DNA of 64,000 nucleotides from Ulva prolifera (Eukaryota; Chlorophyta; Ulvophyceae; Ulvales; Ulvaceae), in assembly GCA_023078555.1 (NCBI GenBank), contig CM041196.1, forward strand, positions 5,653,658 through 5,717,657. The letters are read 5' to 3'. The notes beneath the pieces are model-generated. The model made no database searches. It was not told the origin of the DNA and was given only the letters and a program-made list of their open reading frames with translations. The stretch's first letter is position 1. Each line of letters starts with the position of its first letter. This document shows positions 37,182 to 49,936 of this stretch, piece by piece. Made by a program: the position numbers and the translations under genes.

Positions 37182-38559
37182 GGTGGGTGCGGTGTGGGAG
37201 AATGCTCCAAAATTAAATCGGCACGGATTGAGAGACATGAGCGAGTAATTGATGCTCTGCCGTTTTGGTTCCGCATCTTCTGGGTCAGGCGCAACAACCA
37301 GTACACCACAGAGCGTTGTGGGGGCAGACCTGAAGTGCTCAGCGCGTCTATTCATGCCTGACCAGTATCAGCTGACAGGGAACATAGCACTGCGATGGGC
37401 GCCACGACGACGAGGCGTGTGGGAGCAAGCAGATCCGGCAAGTGGCATCGAGCTTTCTTCGTTACTTCATGAACCTTGGACATCCCAGGCTCGTTCACAC
37501 GTACAGCATGCTGCAAGGCATCGCAACATATCATCTACAACACCTCGCACATTCCATCCCCGCTGAGACCACCAGTGGCCACATCATGTCAGCCTCCTCC
37601 CCTAGTAAGGCCACTCCACAACCGCTTGGAGCGCGCAAAACAGCAAAGTCATAACATAGCATTCCAGAAAAAACCAATTATCAAAAGGATCCTCCGGTGA
37701 GGTGCACATACGTCCCATGAAACCCGCGGTCTCAGGGCCCTTTTCACAGAGGCGGCCTCGGGCCGCCATAGTCAGGCAGGTCATCATGGTTCCGGGCGGC
37801 GCTGTCGGGCGCAGCTGAGCAAGACGCACTCAGCCGCGCGATCCCGGCACGCGTGGGCCACCGGGTGCCCTGGCAGCCTCACTCCGCCGCGCAGCGCCGC
37901 CTGCAGCCGGCCGGGGGCGGCCATGCGCGCACAGGCGTTCTGGCCCCAGGCTAGGCTGGCGGGCTCGCGAGAGGGCCGCATCTGGCCCTCTCGCTTTGCC
38001 ACAGCGCGCACATCCAACACCCCTGACACTCGCGCGGAATCGCCGACAGCGTGCATTGGCAGCGCCGGGGGGCGCGCCTGCATCCCGGCCATGCATCATA
38101 CTCATCTCAGCATCGCCGTGAAAATACTGTCGCTGTGCGAGACCCCAGCGTGGCGCGCATGCACGTCACTATCGGCAGCCCGTGCGGGCGCTCGCCGACG
38201 GCTCATCCTGCGGCGCCACCTGGTCTCACAGACACCGAACGCCCCTGAAGGGGGCCCGCTCCTGGCTCGCGGGCAGAGCAGGAGGAACCCCCGGAGACAC
38301 CCCAAGCCCCCCTCCCGCCTCTAGACACCCTCGCGGCCCGGGCCCCCTCAGCAGCACATCCTGACGCACACCCGCCGAGATGGGCCCCCCGCCCTCACAT
38401 CCTCTCAACCCCCTTCAGAAATCATCAAAACCAAGCAAAATCCCCCAACAGTTCGTAAGTGTCCACATGCGGCTGAGCGCGTGTATGTGGCGATACAGCG
38501 GCTCCCGTCAACCCGGGGGCGCGGCCGCGAGGCACCCCGCGAGGTTTCTTCGACTAGGG
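37182..38559. other. 3' flank of the 562-residue protein gene
   Basis: The right part (37740-38450) is GC rich with overlapping frames on both strands that look like shadows. It may be 3' UTR of the - strand gene ending at 38560. No gene is called. Confidence 0.35.
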
Positions 38560-41500
38560 TCACAGCAGGAGCTCGGCGTTGCGGAGGGCCGACACCGCGG
38601 CGGCGGCTGTGGCCGCGCGGGGTTCCACAGGGTCCATGGAGGTGTCCAGCGCCATCGCGAGAGCTTTCACCGGCTCGTCAAACATGCCCCCGGACAGCAG
38701 GAACTGGCCGAGTGCGGCAGGCGGCAGCATGCGCTGCGCCTGTGCGAGGGCGCTGCTGCGGAAGGCGTGGCGGTCACACAGCAGCGCCATGACGACGTCG
38801 TGCGGCCGCTGGGCGGCGGCGCCGCCGACGGGCGCCTGCGCCGGCATCGGCGGCAGCTGCGACATGGCGCCGCCGCGCCGCGGCATGTACGGCGGCTCGT
38901 TGGCAAACGCGAGCGGAGAGTCCGGGGGGATCTGCGCGCCGGCGGACGCGTGGCCAGAGGGGCCGCCGGAAAGCAGCGCCGCCTCAGGGTTGATGTCCCC
39001 CCACATCCCCCGCACGGACTCTGTCCCTGACCCCGGCAGACCCTGCTGTACACACCACTGCGTCAACACTACAAAGACATATGCTGGGTGAGAATTACAA
39101 CTACTCTGGCCATGGTATGGCAGAGCACGTGTCCGGAACAAAACTACGACACACTGCCACCAACAAATGCATGCAGATGCTGAGAGGTGTGCATCGGAGC
39201 GTCGGCAGCGGCTGGCTTCGCAGCAAGCGTCTTGCGGCGTCGCAGGCTGCCATCACCCCAGTACAATGAGTGAGCCCGCACCCGTAGCGCATTGAGCATT
39301 GACCGCAATCAATGTGACGCCAAAACAGCAGCGCTGCGCCGCTGCGCCTCCCCAGACTCATTCCCAGACTCAGACTCAGGCGGGCCACAGGGCCACTGTG
39401 TGGTGATGCGCAAGGGCACGCTGCACCTTAAGATCACACCAATTCGCACGCAGACGGCACTACGAGTGAAGCCGGCGGCCACGGTGCTACAGTATACACG
39501 CACAGCGCAAACCCCTGCAGGCGACGCCAGGGCTGACCGTTCCGGCTGCACATGCAACAGGCCGCAGCTTGACACCAAGCGTCGCTTCAGCTGTGCCTGC
39601 ACACAGGCACGCAGAGCACAGCACAGCACAGCGCAGCATGTGTCAGACACGGCATGGGTCGCACCCGCGATGGCAAGGAGCCGCTGCTGATCAGGGTTCC
39701 CGGCCGGCCCCCCTCCCGAGGGAAGCCGCCTTCCGGGCTTTCTAGCGGCGGCTGTGCTGCGCGCTGCGAGTGCTGCGGTGGAGCCAGCACAAACGTGCCG
39801 CCAGCGAGGTGGATGCGCGACGCGATGCCCCCGATCACATCACGCATGCCTGCACACCTCCGCAGCCTGAGCGCAGTGCCCCTGCTCACCTGTGGCACCT
39901 GGGCGGTGCCTGAGTGACCCCTGCCCGCGTGCGGCATGCATGCATGGAGGCCTTGAAGCACACGGCATTTTCAATGAATTTGTTATGCAGAGTGGAGCAC
40001 GCTCAGGCAGGCACCGCCTGGCAGCCTCGTCCTTCGTGCAGCTTCCGATGCTTCAGTTGACAGGCCGGCGAGCAGGGCGGCGCAGGGAGATAGCAGTAGT
40101 GGCTACCGCGGCATGTGCGGAATCTGCGGGGGACAGCACGGGCGCCTTGCATGATTCATGTCACAAGCCACGCGAGCCTGCCGACATTCGTCGTCAGGAG
40201 GGGATACGTTGACGTGGGAACGGGTTATAGCATGACACGGCCCCCGGGCAGAACGCGAGACACCAGATCTGAGCAGTCCCTGATCTCACGTCCGACGGAG
40301 TTCCTCAGCGGGAGGTGGTGGGAGGCTGGGGGGCGCACGTTGGGCGACGTCGTCTTCGAGGGCCGCGGCGAGGGCGCGCGCCGTGTGGCGCTCCGAGTCC
40401 GCCCAGCTGCGTTGCAGCCCCTCGCACGCGTTGAGTACGTCGGCCGGCAGGCCCGTCGTCGCCGCGTGCGCCGCGAGGAAGTGCGTCATCCAGGCCGACA
40501 GCGGCACCTCGCCGAGCGCGACGGCGGCGTACGTGCGGCCGAGGGTGAGCGAGGGCGCGCCGACGTAGTCCAGCATGTCGCCGCCACTGCGCACGAGCTC
40601 CTGCCGCAGTGCCGACAGCTCGAGCAGCGCTTGCTGCACGGCACGGCGGGATGTGACGTGGGGGGGCCATGAGGCGGCATGCACAGGGTTGTAGAGCCGC
40701 AGCGAACGCCGAGGGCTCGGGCAGTGGCGCGAGAGAGGCTCTGGTGCTGTGTTTGGTTGCACCGCTTCACTCTTCTACAACCAGAGCTCAGACCATATGC
40801 TATCGCATGTCAGATCACAGAAACAGAGTGGATCGCATCTGTCTACACAGTCTCCCGCCCCATCGTTATGGCTTCCAGAAACTCTCTCTATCAGAGCGAT
40901 CATTTTCAAGCTACTGCTGAGGAATGGCAGGGTGCCCACTGGGGCAATGACCTCGAGTAAAATTCATTAAACCAAGATGAAGTTGCTGTGGTTCAAAACC
41001 TCTGGCTGACCCCGATCGATGATGCGATCCGCATGCATCTCGGAGCATCTCCTGTTGTGCTGAGCGAGGTGGTCAAGCACGGCTCCTTCGGCACTCCAGG
41101 CGCACACAGAACCAGGCCCAAGGCCCCTCAAAAGCAGGGGCAGGCATCATATCGTGCTGCACCCACTTGCCTCAACCCAATGCACGAGAGTGGAATCTAG
41201 ATGTGGGAAAAGTTGGCGGGTTTGGCGGGGGATCGGAAGGACAGGACTCAGCATGACAGGCGGTGATGGAGTGGGTGGCCCGAACACTGGCATCTGTCTC
41301 GGATCTGAGACAGGAAACAGGTCACCCCTGGTGTGCTTTGCTTGGCTGCTGCAGGCTGTTGCCAGGACAGGGCAATGCAGGTGATGACCCATCAGTGTAC
41401 CTGCCAATTGGACTGCATATGCTCCTGCAGTTGACATGGACACTACACAGCCAAGATGCAACCTGTGATCTGTTATGGATGGTTTGCTGGCAATGTGCGT

Positions 41501-44500
41501 GGGCTACTCAGGCTTGAACAAGCTACCTAGATCCAAACAGCCTCGTGGATAGACAACAGCACAGCAACACCCAGGCAGATGACAACAACCAACCTCAGCA
41601 AAGCCACCAGCTGCGACACTCCACCTGATATCGACATCAGACCACACGCCTGATTTGCTCAGCCCTCCTGGGTATTGCTGAGCCCCCCTCAGGTATTGTC
41701 TGCGGACAATGCATTGCCAGCAATTGCGGGACAGTTGCTGGGGGCCTGATGCAGCAGGCACTGGAGTGGGACCTGGGGGGGTCATTGTTGTCATTTGTTG
41801 TGGGCAGGGAGGCAATCCCTTATCATCTCTTGCTGTGGGATAGCCACTGCATGATGCAGCTGCCATGCAGGGATGATAACACCCCACACAAGGACCTGAT
41901 ATCAAGGTGAGCAGCAGTGTCACCTTGTTTCATGCCAATAGCAGCATGCACATGGGCATTAGACATGGAGTGCATGCAGGATGGAGTGCCACTGAAGCTG
42001 CACTGAGCTGCAACTGCAGCAATGCCATGCTGGACTGCCAGCCACCTCAGCTGACCTCAGGCATGGCATTGCCATGCAGAACCCCCAAGCCACAGCTTCT
42101 TGCAGGTGATACCTGCCTCCCTCACCAATGCCGCCTGCATCCTTCCAGCATCCTTCCAGGCACAGGCTTGCTTTGTCGTTGTAACGCAGGTGCAGGTGTG
42201 GCAGCAGGAGTGTGTGCATGTGTGGGATGTTAGGTTGTCTGCATGGGGATGGTGGTGATATGTTGCAAGGATACAGGTGGAAGCACCCAAAAGATGGCAG
42301 CACCCCAAACCCGGTGGAACTGGGTGAAAGTGCAGTTGTGGTGAACTGCGGCCCTGTCATGCTGCCTGCCTCTCCCTCTCTTTGGCTATGTAACTTTGAC
42401 ATTGCAAGACAGGCGACACAGGTGATGGACAGTTACCATGCACAATCAGCCACAACAAGCCACACCACCACTGTGACCTGCAGGAACATGCAACACAAAT
42501 GCCTCTGCATGGTGGCAATGCAGGCCGCAACTATGCACAGCTGCCTGCATTTAACTGGCAGATATCTGCAGCATCTCTGTGTGCATGCCTGTGGAGGTGC
42601 AGGTCTACAGCTGGTGGCATGTGTCTTGCAAGGACCCAGTCCAGAGGCTGGTGTCATGTGCAGAAGCACGCTCAGCCCGCAGCTGTGCAGCTGTGTCAGC
42701 AGGTGCTGGGGGTGCACGATGTGCCACATGTGTCAGCAGATTTCCCACAGGCCTGCCAATGTTGGGGGTGGCCTCAGCTGAGGCCTGAGAGTGATGGGGC
42801 TTGCATTCCGTGGCTGCTGGGGCCCAGCAGCTGGGGATCAGTAACCCACAGTTGTCATCCGCCTGGGCCTGTCATCTGTGCCTCAGTGGGTGGCCAATCA
42901 ATGGTTGCTTCAGTAGTCACTCTGCTGCAGTCTCCTACTAAAAACGACATCCAAAGTCAGGTTGGAGTCTGTCTGGGTGCATGACTTGAGTTGATTTTTT
43001 TGTTCTGGCAACATAGTCAAGTGTTATGAGACACAGGATGCAGGGCACAAAACATTACAAAACAGTAAAAGATGCGTGTTGGCAGCATTTGCGGTCGTGT
43101 GTGCAAGCATCTTGAACAGACACAGTTGTGCAGAAGGAATTCACTGCAAGCTGAGATGCCGTGATGCAGATGATGTGGAGATTCGGATCTGCTTGGTATC
43201 ATACCATCTTACCACCTCACTTGCCATGGCCCCGGGGGCACCATCTCACCCACAGATGAGTAGAATTGATGCAAGCTCAGCACTGCAGTTGTGTCTGCAC
43301 AGGCTTATATATGTATGCGCGGGTCTTGGGTGATGTTTTACAAGGACAAAGCCAGTACCTAAGATAGTCCCGCAGGGGGGGGCATAACCGTTTGTTGTGT
43401 GATGTGCTTGCCATAATTGCAGCCTCACATCTAAATGTTGTGAGTGGCAAAGCCGTCATCACAACACCTCAACACTTCCTCAACACCGACCAGGACTGTG
43501 AAATCATTCCTTGCCATGGCATTACGCACTTGACATTTGTGTACAGCACCGTACAGCAGCTCTCGTAATGAGGTGGCATGACGGATCACAGAACAGGCCC
43601 CTCCAAGGCCCCTCCAGAGACCTGAAACCAGGTGAAACACAGGCACACTGCGGGGCACTTGCACACAGATATCCGTGATGATAGGTGCAGGCACCGGTGG
43701 TGTGCATGCATATGCATGCATTGGTCAAGCTGTCAAGGCAGCATGCATACGTGCTATGAAATGCAACCGCCCAAGCGGCCTTCAACTGGCGCAACGGAAT
43801 GCAGCCAAGACACACGCGAAACACACGGGGAACGCTGTCTGATATGCTGTGGTACTCAGACGGGTGCTGTAAGAGTTGTCAGCGGGTTATTAAGTTGCGG
43901 CCGGCCATGAAATCGCCGACGTCTGAACTGCAGACTTATAATTGGATGACACTCCTCGGGACTCCCACACCACAGGGCGTGCCACAAGATCCCGACCGGT
44001 TCGGAGCCAGGACGCAACAAATGCACGTCGGCTCGCACACTCGCACTTGCAACGCTCCCAGTTCTCAAGCTGGAATGCAGGCCGCAGTGGCAGACAAGCC
44101 CCACAGGTTGTGCATGAGACAACATCTCAGTTGCAAGACCAACTGCGATCTGTGCACGTGCCGCCTGCATCGATCTGCCCTAGCAGCATCTATTTTACTA
44201 GTATGGTGTGCTCCAGGAGGCAGCATGACAGACACGCTCAGATTTTGCAGTTGGTGCACACGCGGATGCAGTTGCAGGCTCTGGCTTGACCAGGAAGGCC
44301 CCCTGGCCCCAACTCAAACCAGTCACAACCATGCTCCTGTCGCATGAGACAGGCATGAGCTCATCTAGACATCTAGACGGGCTGACTGGGGCTGACTGGG
44401 GCACTCTGGCAGCGCGAGAGGCTGACTGTGGGGCTGACCAGGAGCCATATGGATGGATGGTTCTTTTGAGGCCCCTGATGCCTTCACCCCAGCCCAGGAA

Positions 44501-46285
44501 CCCATCACAGTGACAGGCCATCACAGACCAGCACATGTACAACATGAAGCACCCGCACTAGTACTGCCCCCAGCCCTGACGAAAACTGGTGGCCTCAGGG
44601 CTCTGGAGCAGGATGCGCGGCCCCACCTCAGCCTCACCCCGCATCTCCCAGAACCTCTCTCCGCCCTCACACTCCGCACCCCATCTCACGCACAGCATGC
44701 ACAGCGTGTACAGCGCGTATCGCACGAGACTCGCCCAACACCAGGGCACAGCCCGGCAACTTTCACGCCGCGGAGCAGGAGGGGGCGCACCACAGCGCCG
44801 TTGTTGGCGGCCTGGAGTGCTACAGGGTCTGCGTTGTGGATGTTGGCAGCGATGTTGTCTTGCGCCGCGGAGAGCGTGGCCTCGATCGTGGTGTAGCGCG
44901 CCACGAAGGTCGTTGACGCCTGCCGCATGCCGACGGCGCCGAGTGCGTTGAGCACCTGCCACTGCTGCCGCAGGTGCTGCACGGCCGCCGACAGCGCAGC
45001 CTCCTGCTCCTGCAGAGACTGCAACAGCGCCTTCTCCTCCCCGCGCTGCTCCTTGCCTCGCTCCCTGCATCCGCACCCGCCGCTCGGCCCCACTGCTCCC
45101 CGGTGCTCCCCGCGTCACATGCAGCACGCAGCACATTGGGCAGAATGGCCAGCTGAGCGCAGCAGAGCTGCAGAGCCGCATGCGATGCAGACCATGCATG
45201 CACACGACTCATCTGGTATCATGCCAGATCAGCTCGCAGGCAGGCTGGCTGTGGCGCAGCCTTCTTGCATGCGAGCAAGAACTGTGGGGGGACAGCCCCC
45301 CCCCCCTTCACTTGCCTGGCCCCGCCCGGTGCCACTGCTGCCAGTGCCCAGTCTGGTGGAGCGCGTGCCAACCGGGAAGTGCCGGCGGCAATGTGGAGTT
45401 GTCAAGGTCCGATCAGGATGTTGCTGGTGGATCCAGGTTTACTGTGCTGTACATTTCAAGCGGCAGCTGAGTGGTAGAGCCTGGCGTCTCATCTGCAACA
45501 AGCAAGCCGCAGCGAGCATGCTCCTGGGAATCTGCGCCCCCTCTGCCGCAGCAGTTGTCACTGGGCTCTGTCCGGCGTGAATGCGCAGCAGTGTACACTG
45601 TTGTGTGCTGTGCTGTGTGGCGTGCTGCGCACCTCCGCCTCCGTCGCCGCTCCGTCGCGGCATCGCCGTCGGAGCCATCATCATCGTGGCCCCGGCCGCG
45701 GCGGCCCGCGGCTTTGCTGGAGCGCTGCTGGCTCCTGGAGCGGGGGTCGCGGCCCGACGCCGCGGCAGCGGAGGACGTCGCCGCCTCCGCCTCCGAGTCC
45801 GGCGCCTCGGCTTGCGCGGCCATCTGTGCAGGCCGCTGCGCGAATCCGAGGGCCTCGCCGCTGTCAAGGCCGGTCACAGCTGCCTGGATCGCGGCGAGAG
45901 AAGCGTCTGGCGAGGCGGGGGGCTGCTGCGGTGACGCAGGGGCGTCGGAACCCTGGCCCTGGAAGAGGAGGGATGCGATTGCAGCAGAAGTCGAGTCGTG
46001 CGCGCCGACTGCGGTGTCTTGAGGCCATGAGGTTGGGGGCTGTGTGCCCGAGGCGGGTGCGAAGCGGCGCCGCGCAAGGCTCTCTATGTCCCCTGCGCCG
46101 GGCGCCTGTGTGGTGCCCCCAGGGGAGAAGAGGAATGGGTAGGACGCAGGATCTCCGTCACGGGTGAAGTTAGGGTTGACTGTCGTGCCTGGCGTGGTTC
46201 CCACTGCTTGGGAGGGCTGCCGTGTGGACTGCGGAGGGCCGTCTGGGGTAGCCTGGTTCACATCCCCCGATGAGGAGTCTGCCAT
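38560..46285 (-). CDS. Unknown protein: disordered N-terminus, basic segment, coiled coil
   Basis: Exons 46285-45633, 45064-44791, 40633-40339 and 39026-38560 join with matching phases (split Arg codons at 45633/45064 and 40339/39026) into 562 residues. Residues 1-200 are Ser/Pro/Gln/Ala rich and disordered, beginning MADSSSGDVNQATPDG. An acidic patch and then an ERRRRRRERGK basic cluster (near 210-220) run into a predicted coiled coil (LLQSLQEQEAALSAAVQHLR). That order recalls a bZIP factor, but the Asn and Arg of the bZIP signature are absent, so I do not call it one. Exons 3 and 4 contribute helical Ala/Leu-rich sequence (QALLELSALRQEL; ALAQAQRMLPPAALGQFLL). The function is unknown, and a nuclear role is only a guess from the basic segment. 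A coding-like - strand stretch near 39700-39860 could be a further exon. Confidence 0.6.
40634..44790. other. 4.2-kb intron with dispersed motif copies
   Basis: This is the large second intron of the 562-residue protein gene. It contains terminus-like motifs at 42167-42188 and 42363-42394 (forward) and 43336-43353 (reverse), and many CTGCAG and GCATGCA words. There is no internal gene that I can support. Confidence 0.45.
42363..42394 (+). repeat. Dispersed motif, copy in an intron
   Basis: Reads TGCCTGCCTCTCCCTCTCTT then TGGCTATGTAAC. Confidence 0.6.
45294..45306. repeat. Poly-C run in an intron
   Basis: A run of about 12 C on the + strand lies inside the first intron of the - strand gene. 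In the transcript this is poly-G, opposite to the orientation in the IFT81, TIM50 and BRO1 introns. Confidence 0.7.
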
Positions 46286-49200
46286 AAACAGCCGCAAACT
46301 TGGCAGTTCCAGGGAGCGGTAACCAGCCGGAACCTACAACAGCGGGCACACAATTTCACAGCATACCTTGATGCGGACAACGCGCATGCATATGAGTGCC
46401 GGCATGCGTGAGTCATCAGCGACAACGCAGCGGCACGGAGCACGCATGGTTTAAACCGAAAGGCCGGACGGTTAGCGCGACCTAATCCATCGGCATCCTA
46501 CTTTTATCTCGTACAACGGCGTCTTGCAGCGGCCGAGACACAGCTTGTGGGAAGGGAATTCAAATTTCGGCATCTGAGGCAAGAGAAACGGAGCCGTGCC
46601 GCTGTTCAATCCAAAATATCAACAGAATTCTTCGAAGGCTCAACCATAGCCTGCTCCTGCGTCGAGCTGAGTTCCTGGCCACAGGCAAGTGAGATGTTAT
46701 CGTAAATAATGTATGAATCAGTCAGGGTTCACATGTTTGTATCATCTCACGCACAATTCCGTTCACAGTTGTGGAAGCCACCTGTGGACACATGTTAACG
46801 ATCGAACGCCGGCCTGGGGAGCCTCGGAGCACCTCGCAGGCAACCGACTTTGTCGTCGGGCCTGCCGTGGGTGTCACGCAAGACGCGCCTGCTTCACAAC
46901 ACGATTAGGCTGCCCGCGCGCAGCGTGCGAGGTGCCCAGGGCCAGAATTGTTGATCTGATGTGCACAGCCCCCTTCGCCCATCCACAGGAGAATCAAGCA
47001 AGATACACCGTCGTGATACGCAATTCTGCTACTGTGTTGAATTCTGGAATGGCCTGGGCTGGTGTTGGGATGGCGCCCGCGAGCTGACAGGCATGAGCGA
47101 GAGATCAGCGGTACAATTGCGTGTGCTGCATAGGTCGACGCGCGATCTGAGTGTGAAAGGCAGCCACCTGGTGGACAGAATTCATACCTGTCTCTTTTTC
47201 TATTGCCAGGCCTGTGGGATGAGCACGGCGGATGCTGGTGCCCTGTTTCGCACATACGGACCAAGGCGCCTGTCGTGTGAAGGCCGGGACTTGACCAGTT
47301 CCAGGGCGCACATCTGCAGGAGTCTACAAATTCTGCAGAATGGTGAAGTCGCTGTGGCACAACGGCGAGCTAAGACAGGCTCAGGTCATCCTGCGCGCTC
47401 AGTACGAATGCTTGTGCACGAGGCCAGAGCCACAGGCCGCATGAGAAACAGGGCGCAACAAGGTGTTGCCTGGAAGCAGCTACACGCCGATACATGCGTT
47501 CGATGGCCTCATGAGGATGCGGTGCCGGACGAGAGCGCACTGGTGAGCTTGTCCAGGCTGAGCCCCCCCCCCCAGTTGCGGCAGAAAACACTGAGGCAGC
47601 ACAGCAGGAGCGTCCACTCTTCACGACGACATCATGCGGCCTCTACGCTGCACGGCACTGCCAGAGGCTCGCGCATGTTGTCCCCAAGGCGCATGTGTGG
47701 GCCCGACGGGAGCGGACCCCACGAGGTTCGAAGCCTCTCCGTCACATTGCATGGCCACGCAACCCGCGGCACCTCGAACGGCCCGGAACTCTAAATCAGT
47801 CAACGCCCTGCGCTGACCAAAGAATGAGGTAAGCCATGTCAGGCAGGCCAGAAGGCTGTCTGTCTGCGTCAATGCACACTTCCCGTAGGAGCTCGGGCGT
47901 TCGTGTTGTTGAACACGCGCGCAGTCAACTCGCGATCAGCCCAGATCCCGAGCCAGCGAACACCACTGATGCGACAGGAGTGCGCACACACGCATACACG
48001 CATGCACACACACATGCATGCACGTACGGCTCGTTGCACACGAGCACTCGTCGTGCCCTCGCTGAATGCACATGTGCCAACGCGAGTCCACGAACGGCCA
48101 GTCCAGGCTGCGCACACATGCACATGCTGGTCTTGACCTCTTGCCAGGTGGCCTCCCCTCTGCTAACGCACCGATGGCCATGCTCCCGTGAAAGCACGCT
48201 ATGGGAGTTCGCCTTGCTATTTGCTCGCGTGTCCACCGGGGCAAACGTTCACTGCGTTGCAATTGCACGCCTGGAGCACGCTTGCAGGCCACGTCAACAC
48301 GTCTCAGAAACGCCAGAGTGACAGTCGCGCTAGAAGTGAGCAGTTTCGAGGTGGCCGTGGTGCTCGAGGGTGGTCGATCCCGCCATTCCGAACCTCGGAT
48401 TCGACAGCGTCTCAGTTGCATCATGCAACTTGCATGGCCAGACGTGCATACGCAATTGTTGCAACGTAGGCCAACATCATCCAGCAATCAACGCTGGAGC
48501 TCGGCAGCGCGCTGCAGCGCCTGTGCGATCTTGCAACTGCGTCACAAGCCGGGAATCGTGCGCTCTGTGCGCATGCACCGAGGTGCCCATCGATATCGCT
48601 CCCCCAGATGGCTGTGCAGAGCTCTGTGCTGCTGAGACAGGCATGTCTCCCTAGGGATGGTGTCATAGGCGGAATGCAACCTATAGGTTGCTTTAGCCCT
48701 CATGTCCATGCTCCGCACATGTGTACAGAATCACCGACGTTCCATCGAGTCTGATCAGATTATGCTGACTCGGAGCACGCCCTGCAAGCAAACACTGAAA
48801 CCGAATCTCACGCCCTGCAAGCTACCTGGCCTTGGCTGCAACGGCACCGACTCGCGAAGGCTTCCGGACGCTGTAAATACGCCGATGTGTCACAGATGGC
48901 AGCCCTGACTGCAGTCCCGCGGCCAACTGCACTCGCTACAGCTAGCCCGGTCGGTTGCATTATGCTGCCTGGCTACAGCTTCCGGAAAGTGCACACGCGC
49001 GCAATGCATATGATCGCGGCTGCAGCATGGAGCCTTATGCACAGTATATGCATGCCTGCGTGAGTCCTTATGTGCCGATCTCAGGCAGACAGTGCACTGC
49101 TGGATGCTGGTTACATGACAATCACAATCCTGGTGTCTTCGGAACTCCTCCACAGCCTGAGCGTCCGCAGCATCTATCATTCAGAACCGTCAGTCATGCG

Positions 49201-49409
49201 GCCTGCTGGAGCGCAGCTGGTGTGTGTTAATTACCCAAATGTGCTTTGGGTAGCTGGATCCAAATTCCGCAGAAGCACCTTTGCTGGGGTAGAAGATACT
49301 ACACTATACTTCAGCAGCAGCCTGAGGTATGTAGTGCTACTGCACTGCAGGCATATAGCGCCAACGGCAAGTGTGGGTGTGTGCACATGCACTTCTGGCC
49401 TGTGCCAAC
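46286..49409. other. Space upstream of the 562-residue protein gene
   Basis: This includes that gene's promoter. A 277-codon + frame at 46961-47794 has shadow-like composition (rich in Arg, Ser, His and Cys) and no splice support. A CA/GCATGCA-rich microsatellite lies at 47986-48024. Some - strand frames near 47870-48000 are mildly protein-like but unlinked. Confidence 0.35.
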
Positions 49410-49468
49410 CCAGTGATATGCTACACCTTCCCTCCAGTGATATGCTACGCCTTCCCTCCAGTGATTGA
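49410..49468. repeat. Short tandem repeat, unit about 25 bases
   Basis: Two full copies and one partial copy of CCAGTGATATGCTACRCC plus TTCCCT. The CCAGTGATAT core also appears in both arms of the inverted repeat 400 bases to the right. Confidence 0.75.
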
Positions 49469-49862
49469 GATCTCCTTACACTTAAACTTGGGGTCTGTGC
49501 TGTTGTCATTGCATTGTGATGACATGTGATGCCTGCAGCACTACCTGCCCGTCCGGACCATGCATATGCAAGCATGCAAAACATCTTGGTCCCTGCAAGC
49601 ATGGTTCCTCATCATCTTAATCTATGCTGTGAGGTCCATGCTGTCCACAGTTGTCCTGTGCCATGTGGTCACAGCCAGCAGGGTGTTTCTGTTGCGACCG
49701 TGCCATCAGCCGCTGTCATCCACGGCTGTGCAGTTAAAACGTTGCTTCCAGCCTCCTGTATCAAGGCCTGTGACCTTCACCTGATGTGGACTCTCCCTAG
49801 TGCTAAGACCCAAGCCCTTTGTCTCTAGAGTCCTCTTCTTGAGTCTGATTTGTGTGGGACAC

Positions 49863-49936
49863 TGTGGCAATCCAGTGATATGACCACGACGTGCAAGGGT
49901 CCAGTATTATAGAGGTCATATCACTGGATTGCCACA
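49863..49936. repeat. Perfect 23-bp inverted repeat with 28-base loop
   Basis: Arm 49863-49885 (TGTGGCAATCCAGTGATATG then ACC) is exactly complementary to 49914-49936. Transcribed from either strand it would fold into a stable hairpin of small-RNA-precursor size. It lies in DNA with no recognised gene. Confidence 0.85.

Noticed and set aside
44791-45680. bZIP transcription factor call
   Set aside because: A basic cluster runs into a coiled coil, but the Asn and Arg required by the bZIP signature are absent.
47700-47745. tRNA-like box GGTTCGAAGCC with facing GACGGGA/TCTCCGTC
   Set aside because: The paired ends are only about 40 bases apart and there is no room for D and anticodon arms.
46961-47794. 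277-codon + strand open frame
   Set aside because: Composition is that of a random GC-rich frame, and there is no start context, domain or splice support.
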